Shown: positions 25,426 through 35,112, counted from the first letter of the stretch. The stretch: DNA of 64,000 nucleotides from Pseudomonas frederiksbergensis (GCF_003732705.1 NZ_MOBR01000040.1:461536-525535), one strand, 5' to 3'. The notes: a model not told the origin generated them from the sequence alone. Numbers and translations: made by a program.

Positions 25426-26739
25426 TTATGCCAGGGCTTCGTCGCGCTTGCCGAGTATGCGGTCACACGCAGCGGCCACGACCAGGGTCATGACCGACGG
25501 CACCAGCCACGCCAGACCTTGCTCGCTCAACGGCAGGTGCGACAGTTGCGTCGGCATCCAGTCCGCCAGGCCTGCACCCTTGAGCGCATCGATCAGGCCG
25601 AAGATGAACGACACCAGCATCACCGGACCGACGATGCGGCGCTGATCACGCCAAAAGTCCTTGCAGAAGCTCAGGGCGACCAGGGCGATGCACGGCGGGT
25701 AGATCGCGGTCAGCACCGGGATCGAGAACGCGATCAGCTTGGTGAGGCCCAGGTTGGACACAAACAGCGAGAACACCGCCAGAATTATGACCAGGGTCTT
25801 GTAGGACAACGGCAACACCCGGCTGAAGTATTCGGCACAGGCGCAGGTCAGACCGACCGCCGTGACCAGGCAGGCCAAGGAGATCAACACCGCAAGGAAA
25901 CCGCTGCCCAGCGAACCGAAGGTGTGTTGCACGTAGGCGTGCAGGACGGCCGCACCGTTCGCAGCACCGGCGGCCACTTCATGGCTGCCCGAACCGAGGC
26001 GGAACAGGCTGACGTACACCAGCGCCAGACCGACGCCGGCAATCATCCCGGCAATGATCGCGTAACGGGTGATCAACGCGGGCGACTCGACGCCACGGGA
26101 GCGGATCGCGTTAACGATGACGATGCCGAACACCAGCGCGCCGAGGGTATCCATGGTCAGGTAACCATTGATGAAGCCCTGGGAGAACGGTGCCGCCATA
26201 TATTCAGGCGTAGCCACGCCGATATCACCGGCCGGCAAGGCGAATGCGGCAATGCCGAGCACGGCCAGGGCGATGATCTTCAGCGGTGCGAGGAAACGTC
26301 CTACGGTGTCCAGCAAACGGCCCGGGTAGAGCGAGATGAAGAACACCAGCAGGAAGTACACCGAGCTGTAGAGAAACAGCGCCAGCGGGCTCTCACCGGT
26401 CAGCGGCGCCAGGCCCACTTCGAAGGACACAGTGGCGGTGCGTGGCGTAGCGAACAACGGGCCGACGGCCAAGTAGCACGCAGCGGCCAGCAAGCCACCG
26501 GCGACTTTACCGATCGGGCTGCTCAACGCATCCATTGCACCGCCAACCTTGGCCAGGGCGACAACGGTGATCACCGGCAGACCGACCGCCGTGATCAGAA
26601 AACCCAGCGCCGCCATCCAGACATTAGGCCCGGACTGCAAACCGACGATAGGCGGGAAGATGATGTTGCCAGCCCCGACAAACAGGGCAAACGTCATAAA
26701 ACCAAGTGCCAGGATGTCCTGGCCTTTCAACACTTTCAT
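25426..26739 (-). CDS. brnQ: Branched-chain amino acid transporter BrnQ (LIVCS family)
   Basis: A 437-residue cation-coupled symporter for leucine, isoleucine and valine. The N-terminus KGQDILALGFMTFALFVGAGNIIFPPIVGLQSG is the family signature, and about twelve transmembrane segments follow. It is monocistronic and shares the bidirectional terminator with the delta-60 gene. Upstream (26740-26980) lies about 240 bp of spacer that should hold its promoter. Confidence 0.95.
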   Translation of the reverse strand: MKVLKGQDILALGFMTFALFVGAGNIIFPPIVGLQSGPNVWMAALGFLITAVGLPVITVVALAKVGGAMDALSSPIGKVAGGLLAAACYLAVGPLFATPRTATVSFEVGLAPLTGESPLALFLYSSVYFLLVFFISLYPGRLLDTVGRFLAPLKIIALAVLGIAAFALPAGDIGVATPEYMAAPFSQGFINGYLTMDTLGALVFGIVIVNAIRSRGVESPALITRYAIIAGMIAGVGLALVYVSLFRLGSGSHEVAAGAANGAAVLHAYVQHTFGSLGSGFLAVLISLACLVTAVGLTCACAEYFSRVLPLSYKTLVIILAVFSLFVSNLGLTKLIAFSIPVLTAIYPPCIALVALSFCKDFWRDQRRIVGPVMLVSFIFGLIDALKGAGLADWMPTQLSHLPLSEQGLAWLVPSVMTLVVAAACDRILGKRDEALA

Positions 26740-26980
26740 TAAGGAAATACCACACTACTGAATCGGAATTTAGAGAGGGATTTCCCTGTTGGGTGAGGGA
26801 AATGCTGTCGATCCGTATAGGACCAACCCGTTTAGCGCGGAGCGGCCTTGTGAGCTGCGGACGCAAAAATGGCTGCTAGCCTAACGAATTTGCCCGACGA
26901 ACGCACTGTTAGAGGGCGAACTATCCGATACGCGACATTTCCGTGTCGCGTTTACATATCTAATTTTCCACCTCAGGTCA

Positions 26981-27092
26981 GATCGTTCCCACGCTCTGCG
27001 TGGGAATGCATCCCGCGACGCTCTGCGTCGCATTCGAAGGCGGAACGCGGAGCGTCCCCGGCGGCATTCCCACGCAGAGCGTGGGAACGATC
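26981..27092. repeat. GATCGTTCCCACGC nested palindrome, copy 3
   Basis: A 112-bp element with outer arms GATCGTTCCCACGCTCTGCG and complement, and inner CGACGCTCTGCGTCG / GGAACGCGGAGCGTCC arms. It lies in the 420-bp gap 26740-27159 between brnQ and sucD. The rest of that gap holds the sucD terminator and the brnQ upstream region, with no gene seen. Confidence 0.93.
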
Positions 27093-27105
27093 ATCCAGAA
27101 ACAAC

Positions 27106-27129
27106 AAAGGCCACCCGAAGGTGGCCTTT
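27106..27129 (-). terminator. Terminator of the sdh-suc operon, after sucD
   Basis: A 10-bp stem AAAGGCCACC / GGTGGCCTTT with a 4-nt loop, 30 nt past the sucD stop. On the minus strand it is followed by GTTGTTTCT. Confidence 0.85.
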
Positions 27130-27159
27130 GTCTGGTGAAGCGTCAGCTAAGCGCGAGGC

Positions 27160-28041
27160 TTATTTGATCGCCCAACCGGTCAGCTCGGACAAAGCCTTGC
27201 CGATGTCTGCCAGCGAACGCACGGTTTTAACGCCTGCGTCTTCCAGGGCAGCAAACTTCTCGTCTGCAGTGCCTTTGCCGCCAGAGATGATTGCGCCAGC
27301 ATGGCCCATGCGCTTGCCTGCAGGGGCAGTCACACCAGCGATGTAGGAAACAACCGGCTTGGTCACGTGTGCCTTGATGTAGGCAGCCGCTTCTTCTTCA
27401 GCCGAACCGCCGATCTCACCGATCATGACGATCGCTTCGGTCTTCGGGTCTTCCTGGAACAGCTTCAGGATGTCGATGAAGTTCGAACCCGGGATCGGGT
27501 CACCACCGATGCCGACGCAAGTCGACTGACCGAAACCGGCGTCAGTAGTCTGCTTGACAGCTTCGTAGGTCAGGGTGCCGGAACGGGAAACGATACCGAC
27601 CTTGCCTGGCAAGTGAATGTGACCTGGCATGATGCCGATCTTGCATTCGCCTGGAGTAATCACGCCTGGGCAGTTAGGACCGATCAGGACTACGCCCAGC
27701 TCGTCGCACTTGACCTTGGCATCCAGCATATCCAGGGTAGGAATGCCTTCAGTGATGCAAACGATCAGCTTGATGCCGCCGAACGCTGCTTCCAGGATGG
27801 AGTCTTTGCAGAAAGGAGCTGGAACGTAGATCACGCTGGCGGTGGCGCCAGTGGCAGCTACAGCATCTTTCACGGTGTTGAACACTGGCAGACCCAGGTG
27901 CTCGGTGCCGCCTTTACCAGGAGTTACGCCGCCAACCATCTTGGTGCCGTATTCGATGGCTTGCTGGGTGTGGAAACTACCTTGCGAACCGGTAATACCC
28001 TGGCAGATAACTTTGGTGTCTTTATTGATCAGGACGCTCAT
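27160..28041 (-). CDS. sucD: Succinyl-CoA synthetase alpha subunit
   Basis: The 293-residue alpha subunit carries the CoA-binding Rossmann domain (CQGITGSQGSFHTQQAIEYG) and the phosphohistidine loop in KRMGHAGAIISGGKGTA. It forms the active enzyme with SucC, making ATP or GTP and succinate from succinyl-CoA in the TCA cycle. The start codon shares one base with the sucC stop (TAATG). It is the last gene of the sdh-suc operon, followed by a terminator. Confidence 0.97.
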   Translation of the reverse strand: MSVLINKDTKVICQGITGSQGSFHTQQAIEYGTKMVGGVTPGKGGTEHLGLPVFNTVKDAVAATGATASVIYVPAPFCKDSILEAAFGGIKLIVCITEGIPTLDMLDAKVKCDELGVVLIGPNCPGVITPGECKIGIMPGHIHLPGKVGIVSRSGTLTYEAVKQTTDAGFGQSTCVGIGGDPIPGSNFIDILKLFQEDPKTEAIVMIGEIGGSAEEEAAAYIKAHVTKPVVSYIAGVTAPAGKRMGHAGAIISGGKGTADEKFAALEDAGVKTVRSLADIGKALSELTGWAIK

Positions 28042-29207
28042 TATTTGCCCTCCGCAGCTTTGACAACTTGTTGAGCAGCGTCGGTCAGGCTGGTAGCAGC
28101 GATGATGTTCAAACCGCTTTCTGCCAGTACTTTAGCGCCCAGCTCAGCGTTGTTGCCTTCAAGGCGAACAACAACCGGGATTTTCACGCCGACTTCTTTC
28201 ACTGCACCGATGATGCCTTCGGCAATCATGTCGCAACGAACGATGCCGCCGAAGATGTTGACCAATACTGCAGCGACGTTAGTGTCGGACAGGATGATCT
28301 TGAACGCTTCGGTAACGCGTTCTTTGGTAGCACCGCCGCCCACGTCGAGGAAGTTGGCTGGTTTGCCGCCATGCAGGTTGACGATGTCCATGGTACCCAT
28401 GGCCAGGCCAGCACCGTTGACCATGCAACCGATGTTGCCTTCCAGTGCTACGTAGTTCAGTTCGAACTTGGCAGCGTGCGCTTCGCGCGGATCGTCTTGC
28501 GACGGATCGTGGAAAGTCTTCAGCTTAGGCTGACGGTACATGGCGTTGGCGTCGATGTTGATCTTGGCATCGAGGCAATGCAGATCGCCGTCAGCCTTGA
28601 TCACCAGCGGGTTCACTTCCAGCAGAGCCAGGTCGTGATCCTTGAACAGCTTGGCCAGACCTACGAAGATCTTGGCGAACTGAGCAACTTGCTTGCCTTC
28701 CAGGCCCAGCTGGAATGCCAGCTCGCGACCCTGGAATGGCTGAGCGCCAACCAGTGGATCGATAGTGGCTTTCAGGATTTTTTCTGGAGTGTCGTGAGCG
28801 ATTTTCTCGATGTCCACGCCACCCTCGGTGGAAGCCATGAACACGATGCGACGGCTCGAACGGTCAACGACAGCGCCCAGGTACAGCTCTTTAGCGATAT
28901 CAGTGCACGATTCAACCAGGATCTTGGTGACTGGCTGACCATTGGCATCAGTCTGGTAAGTCACCAGACGCTTGCCCAACCACTGTTGAGCGAATGCTTT
29001 GGCGTCTTCTTTGCTGCGAACCAGCTTAACGCCGCCCGCTTTACCGCGACCACCTGCGTGAACCTGGGCTTTGACAACCCATTCGGTCCCGCCGATTTTG
29101 TCGCACGCTTCTGCTGCTGCTTCCGGGGTGTCTACGGCGAAACCCTGGGATACTGGCAGGCCGTACTCAGCGAACAGCTGCTTACCCTGATACTCGTGAA
29201 GATTCAT
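28041..29207 (-). CDS. sucC: Succinyl-CoA synthetase beta subunit
   Basis: The 388-residue beta subunit with an ATP-grasp domain. It begins MNLHEYQGKQLFAEYGLPVSQGFAV. The nucleotide-binding region is VVKAQVHAGGRGKAGGVKLV, and the C-terminal domain has NIFGGIVRCDMIAEGIIGA. It is coupled to sucD. A 200-bp hairpin-rich spacer separates it from lpdG upstream. Confidence 0.97.
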   Translation of the reverse strand: MNLHEYQGKQLFAEYGLPVSQGFAVDTPEAAAEACDKIGGTEWVVKAQVHAGGRGKAGGVKLVRSKEDAKAFAQQWLGKRLVTYQTDANGQPVTKILVESCTDIAKELYLGAVVDRSSRRIVFMASTEGGVDIEKIAHDTPEKILKATIDPLVGAQPFQGRELAFQLGLEGKQVAQFAKIFVGLAKLFKDHDLALLEVNPLVIKADGDLHCLDAKINIDANAMYRQPKLKTFHDPSQDDPREAHAAKFELNYVALEGNIGCMVNGAGLAMGTMDIVNLHGGKPANFLDVGGGATKERVTEAFKIILSDTNVAAVLVNIFGGIVRCDMIAEGIIGAVKEVGVKIPVVVRLEGNNAELGAKVLAESGLNIIAATSLTDAAQQVVKAAEGK

Positions 29208-29407
29208 GCTTATTACCGTCTTCGTTAGGTACTGCGCATTCGGTGCTGCACTTATTCAAGTGCCGCACCACCTGTGACTGCTGCTTGCGTAGGTGTTCCG
29301 GATAACCGGTGAGACTACGCAAGGCTGCGTCCGGCGGACATTCCGCGGTGAGTCTTGCACGCAAGGCTCACGACGGGCCTTCCGCCGTGGTTTCTTATTG
29401 TCTGGTC
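29208..29407 (-). other. Hairpin-rich spacer between lpdG and sucC
   Basis: Read on the minus strand, this 200-nt spacer can form successive stem-loops: CACGGCG/CGTCGTG, GTGAG/CTCAC and GCGGA/TCCGC. A direct repeat of GCCTTGCGT is followed each time by a CTCACCG motif. No open frame looks coding. It may be an mRNA processing or stability element, or hold a separate sucC promoter. Confidence 0.5.
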
Positions 29408-30844
29408 TTAACGCTTCTTGCGGTTGGCGATGTGAATGGCGCCGCCATTCACTGCCAGAGCAGCTTCGTGCAAGGCTTCGGACAGGGTCGGATGGGAGAA
29501 AACCATCATGCCCAGGTCTTCGGCACTGGTGCCGAATTCCATACCGATCGCGCCCTGCTGAACCAGTTCTGCAGCGCTCGGGCCAATCACGTGGACGCCC
29601 AGTACGCGGTCAGTCTTGGCATCAGCAATGACTTTCACGAAACCGCCGGTGTCGTTGGCTGCCATGGCACGGCCACTAGCTGCGAACGGGAAAGTGCCGA
29701 CGTTAACTTCAACGCCTTCAGCTTTCAAGGTTTGCTCGGTTTTGCCGACCCACGCGATTTCCGGGTGAGTATAAATAACAGACGGGATCAGGTCATAGTT
29801 GATCTGGGCTTTGTGGCCCTTGATGCGCTCTACAACCATGATGCCTTCTTCGGACGCCTTGTGCGCCAGCATCATGCCGCGAACCACGTCACCGATTGCG
29901 AAAACGCCCGGAACGCTGGTTGCGCACTGGTCGTCAACGAAAACGAAACCACGTTCGTCGATGTTCACGCCGCTGTCAGCTGCCAACAGCTCGGTGGTCA
30001 CTGGACGGCGACCAACGGCAACAATCAGCTTGTCGAACGTGATGCTCTGTTCGCCATTGGCATCGGTGTAGTTCACAACGACTTCGTCGCCATTCACTTT
30101 GGAACCGGTGACGCGAGCGCCCAGCTTGATGTCCAGACCTTGTTTGGTCAGGGTTTTGTAGGCTTCTTTGGAAACGGCTTCGTCAGCGGCTGGCAGGAAC
30201 TTCTCCAGTGCTTCCAGAACCACGACTTCAGAACCCAGACGCGACCAGACCGAACCCAGTTCCAGACCGATCACGCCAGCGCCGATCACGCCCAGACGCT
30301 TAGGTACGGCCGCGAATTCCAGTGCGCCGGTCGAATCGACGATCACGTTCTGGTCAACCGGAGCCGGTGGAATGTCGATCGGACGCGAACCCGAAGCCAG
30401 AATCACGTTCTCGGCTTCGATGATTTCAACGGTGCCGTCTGGCTTGGTCAACTCGACTTTCTTGCCGGCCAGCAGTTTGCCGTGTCCTTGCAGGGAAGTA
30501 ACGCCGTTGGCCTTGAACAGAGTGGCAACGCCAGAGGTCAGGCCTTTGACGATGTTGGCTTTACGGCCAACCATTGCTGCCACGTCCATGGTCACGCCAG
30601 CGTGATTGATACCGTGGATCGCGAAGCCTTCTTTGGCTTCCTTGTATTTCCAGGAGCTGTCCAGCAGCGCCTTGGATGGAATGCAGCCGACGTTCAGGCA
30701 AGTACCGCCCAAAGCCAGTTTGCCTTCCTTGTCGGTGTATTTCTCGATGCAGGCAGTGCTGAGACCCAGTTGCGCTGCCTTGATGGCAGCCACGTAGCCG
30801 CCAGGGCCCGCACCAATCACTACTACGTCAAATTTCTGCGACAT
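29408..30844 (-). CDS. lpdG: Dihydrolipoyl dehydrogenase (E3, 2-oxoglutarate dehydrogenase component)
   Basis: A 478-residue FAD enzyme that reoxidises the dihydrolipoyl groups of SucB and passes electrons to NAD. FAD binding is in DVVVIGAGPGGYVAAIKAAQLG. The redox disulfide is in GGTCLNVGCIPSKALLDSS, the NAD fold in RLGVIGAGVIGLELGSVW, and the catalytic His-Glu pair in HPTLSEALHEAAL. The start MSQKFDVVVIG at 30844 has AGAGGA upstream. Its place after sucB is typical of pseudomonads, where this E3 is usually called LPD-Glc. Confidence 0.96.
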   Translation of the reverse strand: MSQKFDVVVIGAGPGGYVAAIKAAQLGLSTACIEKYTDKEGKLALGGTCLNVGCIPSKALLDSSWKYKEAKEGFAIHGINHAGVTMDVAAMVGRKANIVKGLTSGVATLFKANGVTSLQGHGKLLAGKKVELTKPDGTVEIIEAENVILASGSRPIDIPPAPVDQNVIVDSTGALEFAAVPKRLGVIGAGVIGLELGSVWSRLGSEVVVLEALEKFLPAADEAVSKEAYKTLTKQGLDIKLGARVTGSKVNGDEVVVNYTDANGEQSITFDKLIVAVGRRPVTTELLAADSGVNIDERGFVFVDDQCATSVPGVFAIGDVVRGMMLAHKASEEGIMVVERIKGHKAQINYDLIPSVIYTHPEIAWVGKTEQTLKAEGVEVNVGTFPFAASGRAMAANDTGGFVKVIADAKTDRVLGVHVIGPSAAELVQQGAIGMEFGTSAEDLGMMVFSHPTLSEALHEAALAVNGGAIHIANRKKR

Positions 30845-31014
30845 GTAAAAGAATCCTCTTTTAGCTTCAAGCTTCAAGCTTCAAGCGGCAAGCCAAGCTG
30901 CATGTACCTTGCAGCCTTTAGCTTGCAGCTCATAGCCGTATGCGATACGACAAACCTCAAGCCAAGCTGTTTTTTCTTTCAGCTTGTAGCTTGAAGCTTG
31001 CCGCTGCTTCTCTA
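30845..31014. repeat. AAGCTTC-type repeats forming a potential long hairpin (sucB-lpdG spacer)
   Basis: The 170-bp spacer has a tandem 7-mer tract (AGCTTCAAGCTTCAAGC then GGCAAGC) near lpdG. An inverted counterpart (CAGCTTGTAGCTTGAAGC then TTGCCGC) lies near sucB. The two sides can pair, giving a long imperfect stem in the mRNA between sucB and lpdG. Confidence 0.75.
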
Positions 31015-32238
31015 TCAGATATCCAGAAGGAGACGAGCCGGGTCTTCCAGCAGGTTCTTGATGGTAACCAGGAAGGTCACAGCTTCTTTGCCATCGATCA
31101 GACGGTGATCGTAGGACAGAGCCAGGTACATCATCGGACGGATAACGACCTGACCGTTGATCGCCATAGGACGCTGCAGAATGTTGTGCATGCCCAGGAT
31201 GGCCGCTTGCGGCGGGTTGACGATCGGAGTCGACATCATCGAACCGAAGGTACCACCGTTGGTGATGGTGAACGTACCACCGGTCATTTCGTCCATCGAC
31301 AGCTTGCCGTCGCGAGCCTTCTTGCCGAAAGCAGCGATGCCGCCTTCGATTTCAGCCAGGCTCATCAGTTCGGCGTTACGCAGGACCGGTACAACCAGGC
31401 CACGGTCGCTGGAAACGGCAACACCCACGTCGGCGTAACCGTGGTAAACGATGTCAGCACCGTCGATCGACGCGTTGACAGCCGGGAAGCGTTTCAGCGC
31501 TTCGGTAGCTGCTTTAACGAAGAACGACATGAAGCCCAGGCGTACGCCGTTGTGGGACTTCTCGAACAGATCCTTGTACTTCGAACGCAGGGCCATGACT
31601 TCGGTCATGTCGACTTCGTTGAAAGTGGTCAGCATCGCCATGTTCGACTGAGCTTCTACCAGACGCTTGGCAACGGTGGCCCGCACGCGGGTCATCGGTA
31701 CGCGCTTCTCGATGCGGTCGCCAGCGGCGAACACAGGAGCGGCGGCGGCCGGAGCAGCAGCCTTGGCAGGCGCGGCAGCCGGAGCGGCTTTCTTGGCAGC
31801 AACAGCCGCTACGACGTCTTCCTTGGTCACACGACCGCCTTTGCCAGTACCGGCAACCGAAGCGATGTTGATGCCGTTTTCTTCAGCCAGCTTGCGAGCA
31901 GCCGGTGCAGCAACAGGATCGTCTTCGCCTTCGGCAGCCGGAGCAGCAGCTTGTGCAGCGGCCGGAGCAGCGGCAGCAGCCGGAGCGGCGGCAGCAGCGC
32001 CGCCCTCTTCGATCGAGCCCAGGACTTCGTCGGACAGAACGGTGTCGCCTTCGTTCTTGACGATAGCGCCCAGCACGCCATCAGCGGTGGCCAACACTTC
32101 CAGTACCACTTTGTCGGTTTCGATATCGACGATCAGGTCATCACGCTTGACGGCGTCGCCTGGTTTTTTGTGCCAGGTGGCAACGGTGCCATCGGCAACC
32201 GATTCCGGGAAAGTGGGGGCTTTGATTTCGATAGCCAT
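31015..32238 (-). CDS. sucB: Dihydrolipoyllysine-residue succinyltransferase (E2 of 2-oxoglutarate dehydrogenase)
   Basis: A 407-residue core subunit. The lipoyl domain has the lipoylated Lys in DIETDKVVLEVLA (about residue 43). An Ala/Pro-rich flexible linker runs from about 80 to 105. The peripheral subunit-binding domain is APAARKLAEENGINIASVAGTGKGGRVTKEDV, and a second Ala/Pro linker follows. The catalytic domain ends with SYDHRLIDGKEAVTFL (active His and Asp). The linkers explain the Ala-rich composition. It lies 42 nt after sucA in the operon. Confidence 0.97.
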   Translation of the reverse strand: MAIEIKAPTFPESVADGTVATWHKKPGDAVKRDDLIVDIETDKVVLEVLATADGVLGAIVKNEGDTVLSDEVLGSIEEGGAAAAAPAAAAAPAAAQAAAPAAEGEDDPVAAPAARKLAEENGINIASVAGTGKGGRVTKEDVVAAVAAKKAAPAAAPAKAAAPAAAAPVFAAGDRIEKRVPMTRVRATVAKRLVEAQSNMAMLTTFNEVDMTEVMALRSKYKDLFEKSHNGVRLGFMSFFVKAATEALKRFPAVNASIDGADIVYHGYADVGVAVSSDRGLVVPVLRNAELMSLAEIEGGIAAFGKKARDGKLSMDEMTGGTFTITNGGTFGSMMSTPIVNPPQAAILGMHNILQRPMAINGQVVIRPMMYLALSYDHRLIDGKEAVTFLVTIKNLLEDPARLLLDI

Positions 32239-32280
32239 TATCTGTGGGTCCTTAAATTCGGTTTCAGGTGCGCGAAGGCG

Positions 32281-35112
32281 TTAAACAGTAAAGGCGTCTT
32301 GCAACAGTTTTTCCTGCTGCTCAGCGTGCATCGATGCATAACCACAAGCAGGTGCAGCGGAAGCATCACGACCGGCGTACTCGAGAACGAGCGCCTTGTT
32401 GTGATTGCCCACGATACGGCGCATGTGGTGTTGGCTGCAGTACCAGGCACCCTGGTTCATCGGCTCTTCCTGACACCAAACGATATGTTTGAGGTTGGTG
32501 TACGGAGCCAGGACTTCGTTCAAGTCGTCCTCAGGGAATGGGTACAGCTGCTCGATACGCACGATGGCGATGTCATCACGACCTTCGGCACGGCGTTTTT
32601 CCAGCAGGTCGTAGTAGACCTTGCCGCTACACAGAACAATGCGCTCGACCTTTTTCGGGTCCAGGGCATCGATTTCCGGGATAACGGTCTGGAACGAACC
32701 TTCGGCCAGATCTTCCAGGGTCGATATGGCGAGCTTGTGACGCAACAGCGACTTCGGAGTCAGAACGATCAATGGCTTGCGCAGCGGGCGAATAACCTGA
32801 CGACGCAGCAAGTGATAGATCTGAGCCGGCGTGGTCGGTACCGCTACCTGAATGTTGTGCTCGGCGCACAGTTGCAGGTAACGCTCCAGACGTGCCGAAG
32901 AGTGCTCCGGACCCTGACCTTCATAACCGTGCGGCAACAGCATGGTCAGACCGCAGAGACGGCCCCACTTGTGCTCGCCACTGGTGATGAACTGGTCGAT
33001 AACCACTTGGGCACCGTTGGCGAAGTCGCCGAACTGGGCTTCCCAGATCACCAGCGCCTCAGGCGTGGTGGTCGAGTAACCGTATTCGAACGCCAGTACA
33101 GCCTCTTCGGACAGGAACGAATCGTACAAGTCGAAACGTGGCTGACCTTTGTACAGGTTCTGCAGCGGAATGTAGCTGCCGGCGTCTTTCTGGTTGTGCA
33201 ACACAGCGTGACGGTGCGAGAACGTACCGCGGCCGATGTCCTGACCCGTCATGCGGATCGGGTGACCTTCGAACGCCAGGGTCGCGTACGCCATGGTTTC
33301 GGCGTAACCCCAGTTGATCGGCAGGCCGCCGACTTGCATTTTCTGACGGTCTTCGTAGATTTTCGAGACCTGGCGCTGAACCACGAAGCCTTCCGGGATT
33401 TCCAGCAGCTTGGCGGACAGTTCCTGCAAGGTTTTCAGATCGAAACGCGTGTCGTGACGTGCAGTCCAGGCGTGGCCCAGATACGGACGCCAGTCCACGA
33501 ACAACTCTTTGTTCGGCTCTTTGACCAGGCTTTTCACAACATGCAGACCGTTGTCCAGCGCGTTGCGGTATTCGTCGATCTTGGCCTGTACGCGTGCATC
33601 ATCAACCACACCGGCCTGGGTCAGGCGTTCGGCGTACAGCTCACGGGTGGTGCGCTGCTTGGTGATCTGCTGGTACATCAGAGGCTGGGTGCCGCTAGGC
33701 TCGTCAGCTTCGTTGTGGCCGCGACGACGGTAGCAGACCAGGTCGATTACCACGTCACGCTTGAACTGCATGCGGTAGTCGATGGCCAGCTGGGTCACGA
33801 ACAATACGGCTTCCGGATCATCTCCATTCACATGGAGGATCGGCGCCTGGATCATTTTCGCGACGTCGGTGGCGTACTCGGTGGAGCGCGAGTCTTCCGG
33901 GTTGCTGATGGTGAAACCGACCTGGTTGTTGATCACGATGTGCACGGTGCCGCCGGTTTTGAAACCGCGGGTCTGCGACATCTGGAAGGTTTCCATCACC
34001 ACGCCTTGACCGGCGAATGCCGCGTCACCGTGAATGGAAATCGGCAGGACTTTTTCACCGGTAGGGTCGTTACGACGATCCTGACGGGCACGGACCGAAC
34101 CCTCGACCACTGGAGAAACAATTTCCAGGTGGGACGGGTTGAAGGCCATGGCCAGGTGAACTTCACCGCCGGCGGTCATGACGTTGGACGAGAAGCCCTG
34201 GTGATATTTAACGTCACCGGAACCCAACTCGACCTTCTTCTTGCCTTCGAACTCGTCGAACAGCTCGCGCGGGTTCTTGCCGAAGGTGTTGACCAGCACG
34301 TTCAGACGGCCACGGTGGGCCATGCCGATGACGATTTCCTTGGTGCCGTAGGAGCCGGAACGCTGGATCAGTTCGTCGAGCATCGGAATCAGGCTCTCGC
34401 CGCCTTCCAGACCGAAACGCTTGGTACCCGGGTATTTGGTGCCCAGGTATTTTTCCAGACCTTCGCCAGCCGTGACGCGTTCGAGCAGGTGGCTCTTGAT
34501 GTCGGCGGAGTACGTCGGACGGCCGCGCACGCTTTCCAGACGCTGCTGGAACCAGTGACGCTGCTCGGAATCGGTGATGTGCGTGAATTCAGCGCCAATG
34601 GTGCGGCAATATGTCTGCTGCAACGCTTCGTGAATTTCGCGTAGGCTCGCCTCCTCTTTGCCGATGAACAGGTCGCCGGCACGGAAGGTCGTATCAAGAT
34701 CGGCATTGGTCAAGCCGTAATGATTGATCGACAGGTCTGCAGGTGCAGGACGCTGCCACAGCCCCAGCGGGTCAAGCTGGGCTGCCTGGTGGCCACGCAT
34801 ACGGTAGGCCTGGATCAATCGCAGCACTTCAACTTGCTTCTTCTCGTGCTCACTGCTCACGCTGCCGGCGGAAACCGGTTGGGCGCGGCGCTGGTTCTTT
34901 GCCAGCAAGACGAAATGATCGCGAATTGTAGAGTGCGAAACATCGGTGGCAGTGTTGCCGTCAGCAGGCAACTTCTGAAAGTAGGTGCGCCACTCTTCTG
35001 GCACAGCGTTAGGGTCGTGCAGGTAGAGCTCATAGAGCTCTTCCACATAGGCAGCGTTACTACCGGATAGGTAGGCGCTGTTCCACATGCGCTGCATCAC
35101 GCTTTCTTGCAT
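32281..35112 (-). CDS. sucA: 2-oxoglutarate dehydrogenase E1 component
   Basis: A 943-residue thiamine diphosphate enzyme that decarboxylates 2-oxoglutarate and succinylates the lipoyl group of SucB. The N-terminal peptide (MWNSAYLSGSNAAYVEELYELYLHDPNAVPEEW) is the E2-binding arm. TPP and metal-binding regions include HGDAAFAGQGVVMET. The C-terminal segments VIWEAQFGDFANGAQVVIDQF and RIEQLYPFPEDDL are diagnostic. The start at 35112 gives MQESVMQRMWNSAY; an ATG at residue 6 is also possible. A 287-bp spacer containing a GC-rich hairpin separates it from sdhB. Confidence 0.97.
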   Translation of the reverse strand: MQESVMQRMWNSAYLSGSNAAYVEELYELYLHDPNAVPEEWRTYFQKLPADGNTATDVSHSTIRDHFVLLAKNQRRAQPVSAGSVSSEHEKKQVEVLRLIQAYRMRGHQAAQLDPLGLWQRPAPADLSINHYGLTNADLDTTFRAGDLFIGKEEASLREIHEALQQTYCRTIGAEFTHITDSEQRHWFQQRLESVRGRPTYSADIKSHLLERVTAGEGLEKYLGTKYPGTKRFGLEGGESLIPMLDELIQRSGSYGTKEIVIGMAHRGRLNVLVNTFGKNPRELFDEFEGKKKVELGSGDVKYHQGFSSNVMTAGGEVHLAMAFNPSHLEIVSPVVEGSVRARQDRRNDPTGEKVLPISIHGDAAFAGQGVVMETFQMSQTRGFKTGGTVHIVINNQVGFTISNPEDSRSTEYATDVAKMIQAPILHVNGDDPEAVLFVTQLAIDYRMQFKRDVVIDLVCYRRRGHNEADEPSGTQPLMYQQITKQRTTRELYAERLTQAGVVDDARVQAKIDEYRNALDNGLHVVKSLVKEPNKELFVDWRPYLGHAWTARHDTRFDLKTLQELSAKLLEIPEGFVVQRQVSKIYEDRQKMQVGGLPINWGYAETMAYATLAFEGHPIRMTGQDIGRGTFSHRHAVLHNQKDAGSYIPLQNLYKGQPRFDLYDSFLSEEAVLAFEYGYSTTTPEALVIWEAQFGDFANGAQVVIDQFITSGEHKWGRLCGLTMLLPHGYEGQGPEHSSARLERYLQLCAEHNIQVAVPTTPAQIYHLLRRQVIRPLRKPLIVLTPKSLLRHKLAISTLEDLAEGSFQTVIPEIDALDPKKVERIVLCSGKVYYDLLEKRRAEGRDDIAIVRIEQLYPFPEDDLNEVLAPYTNLKHIVWCQEEPMNQGAWYCSQHHMRRIVGNHNKALVLEYAGRDASAAPACGYASMHAEQQEKLLQDAFTV

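Noticed and set aside
26869..27138. 89-codon frame after brnQ
   Set aside because: Most of it is translation of the nested palindrome (SFPRSAWECIPRRSAS...); such peptides appear wherever the repeat occurs.
30940..34644. 1234-codon open frame on the plus strand opposite sucA and sucB
   Set aside because: It is a mirror of highly biased GC-rich coding sequence on the other strand, its composition (His, Gln, Val, Phe-rich) is not protein-like, and it crosses the sucA-sucB spacer. The true genes are unmistakable.
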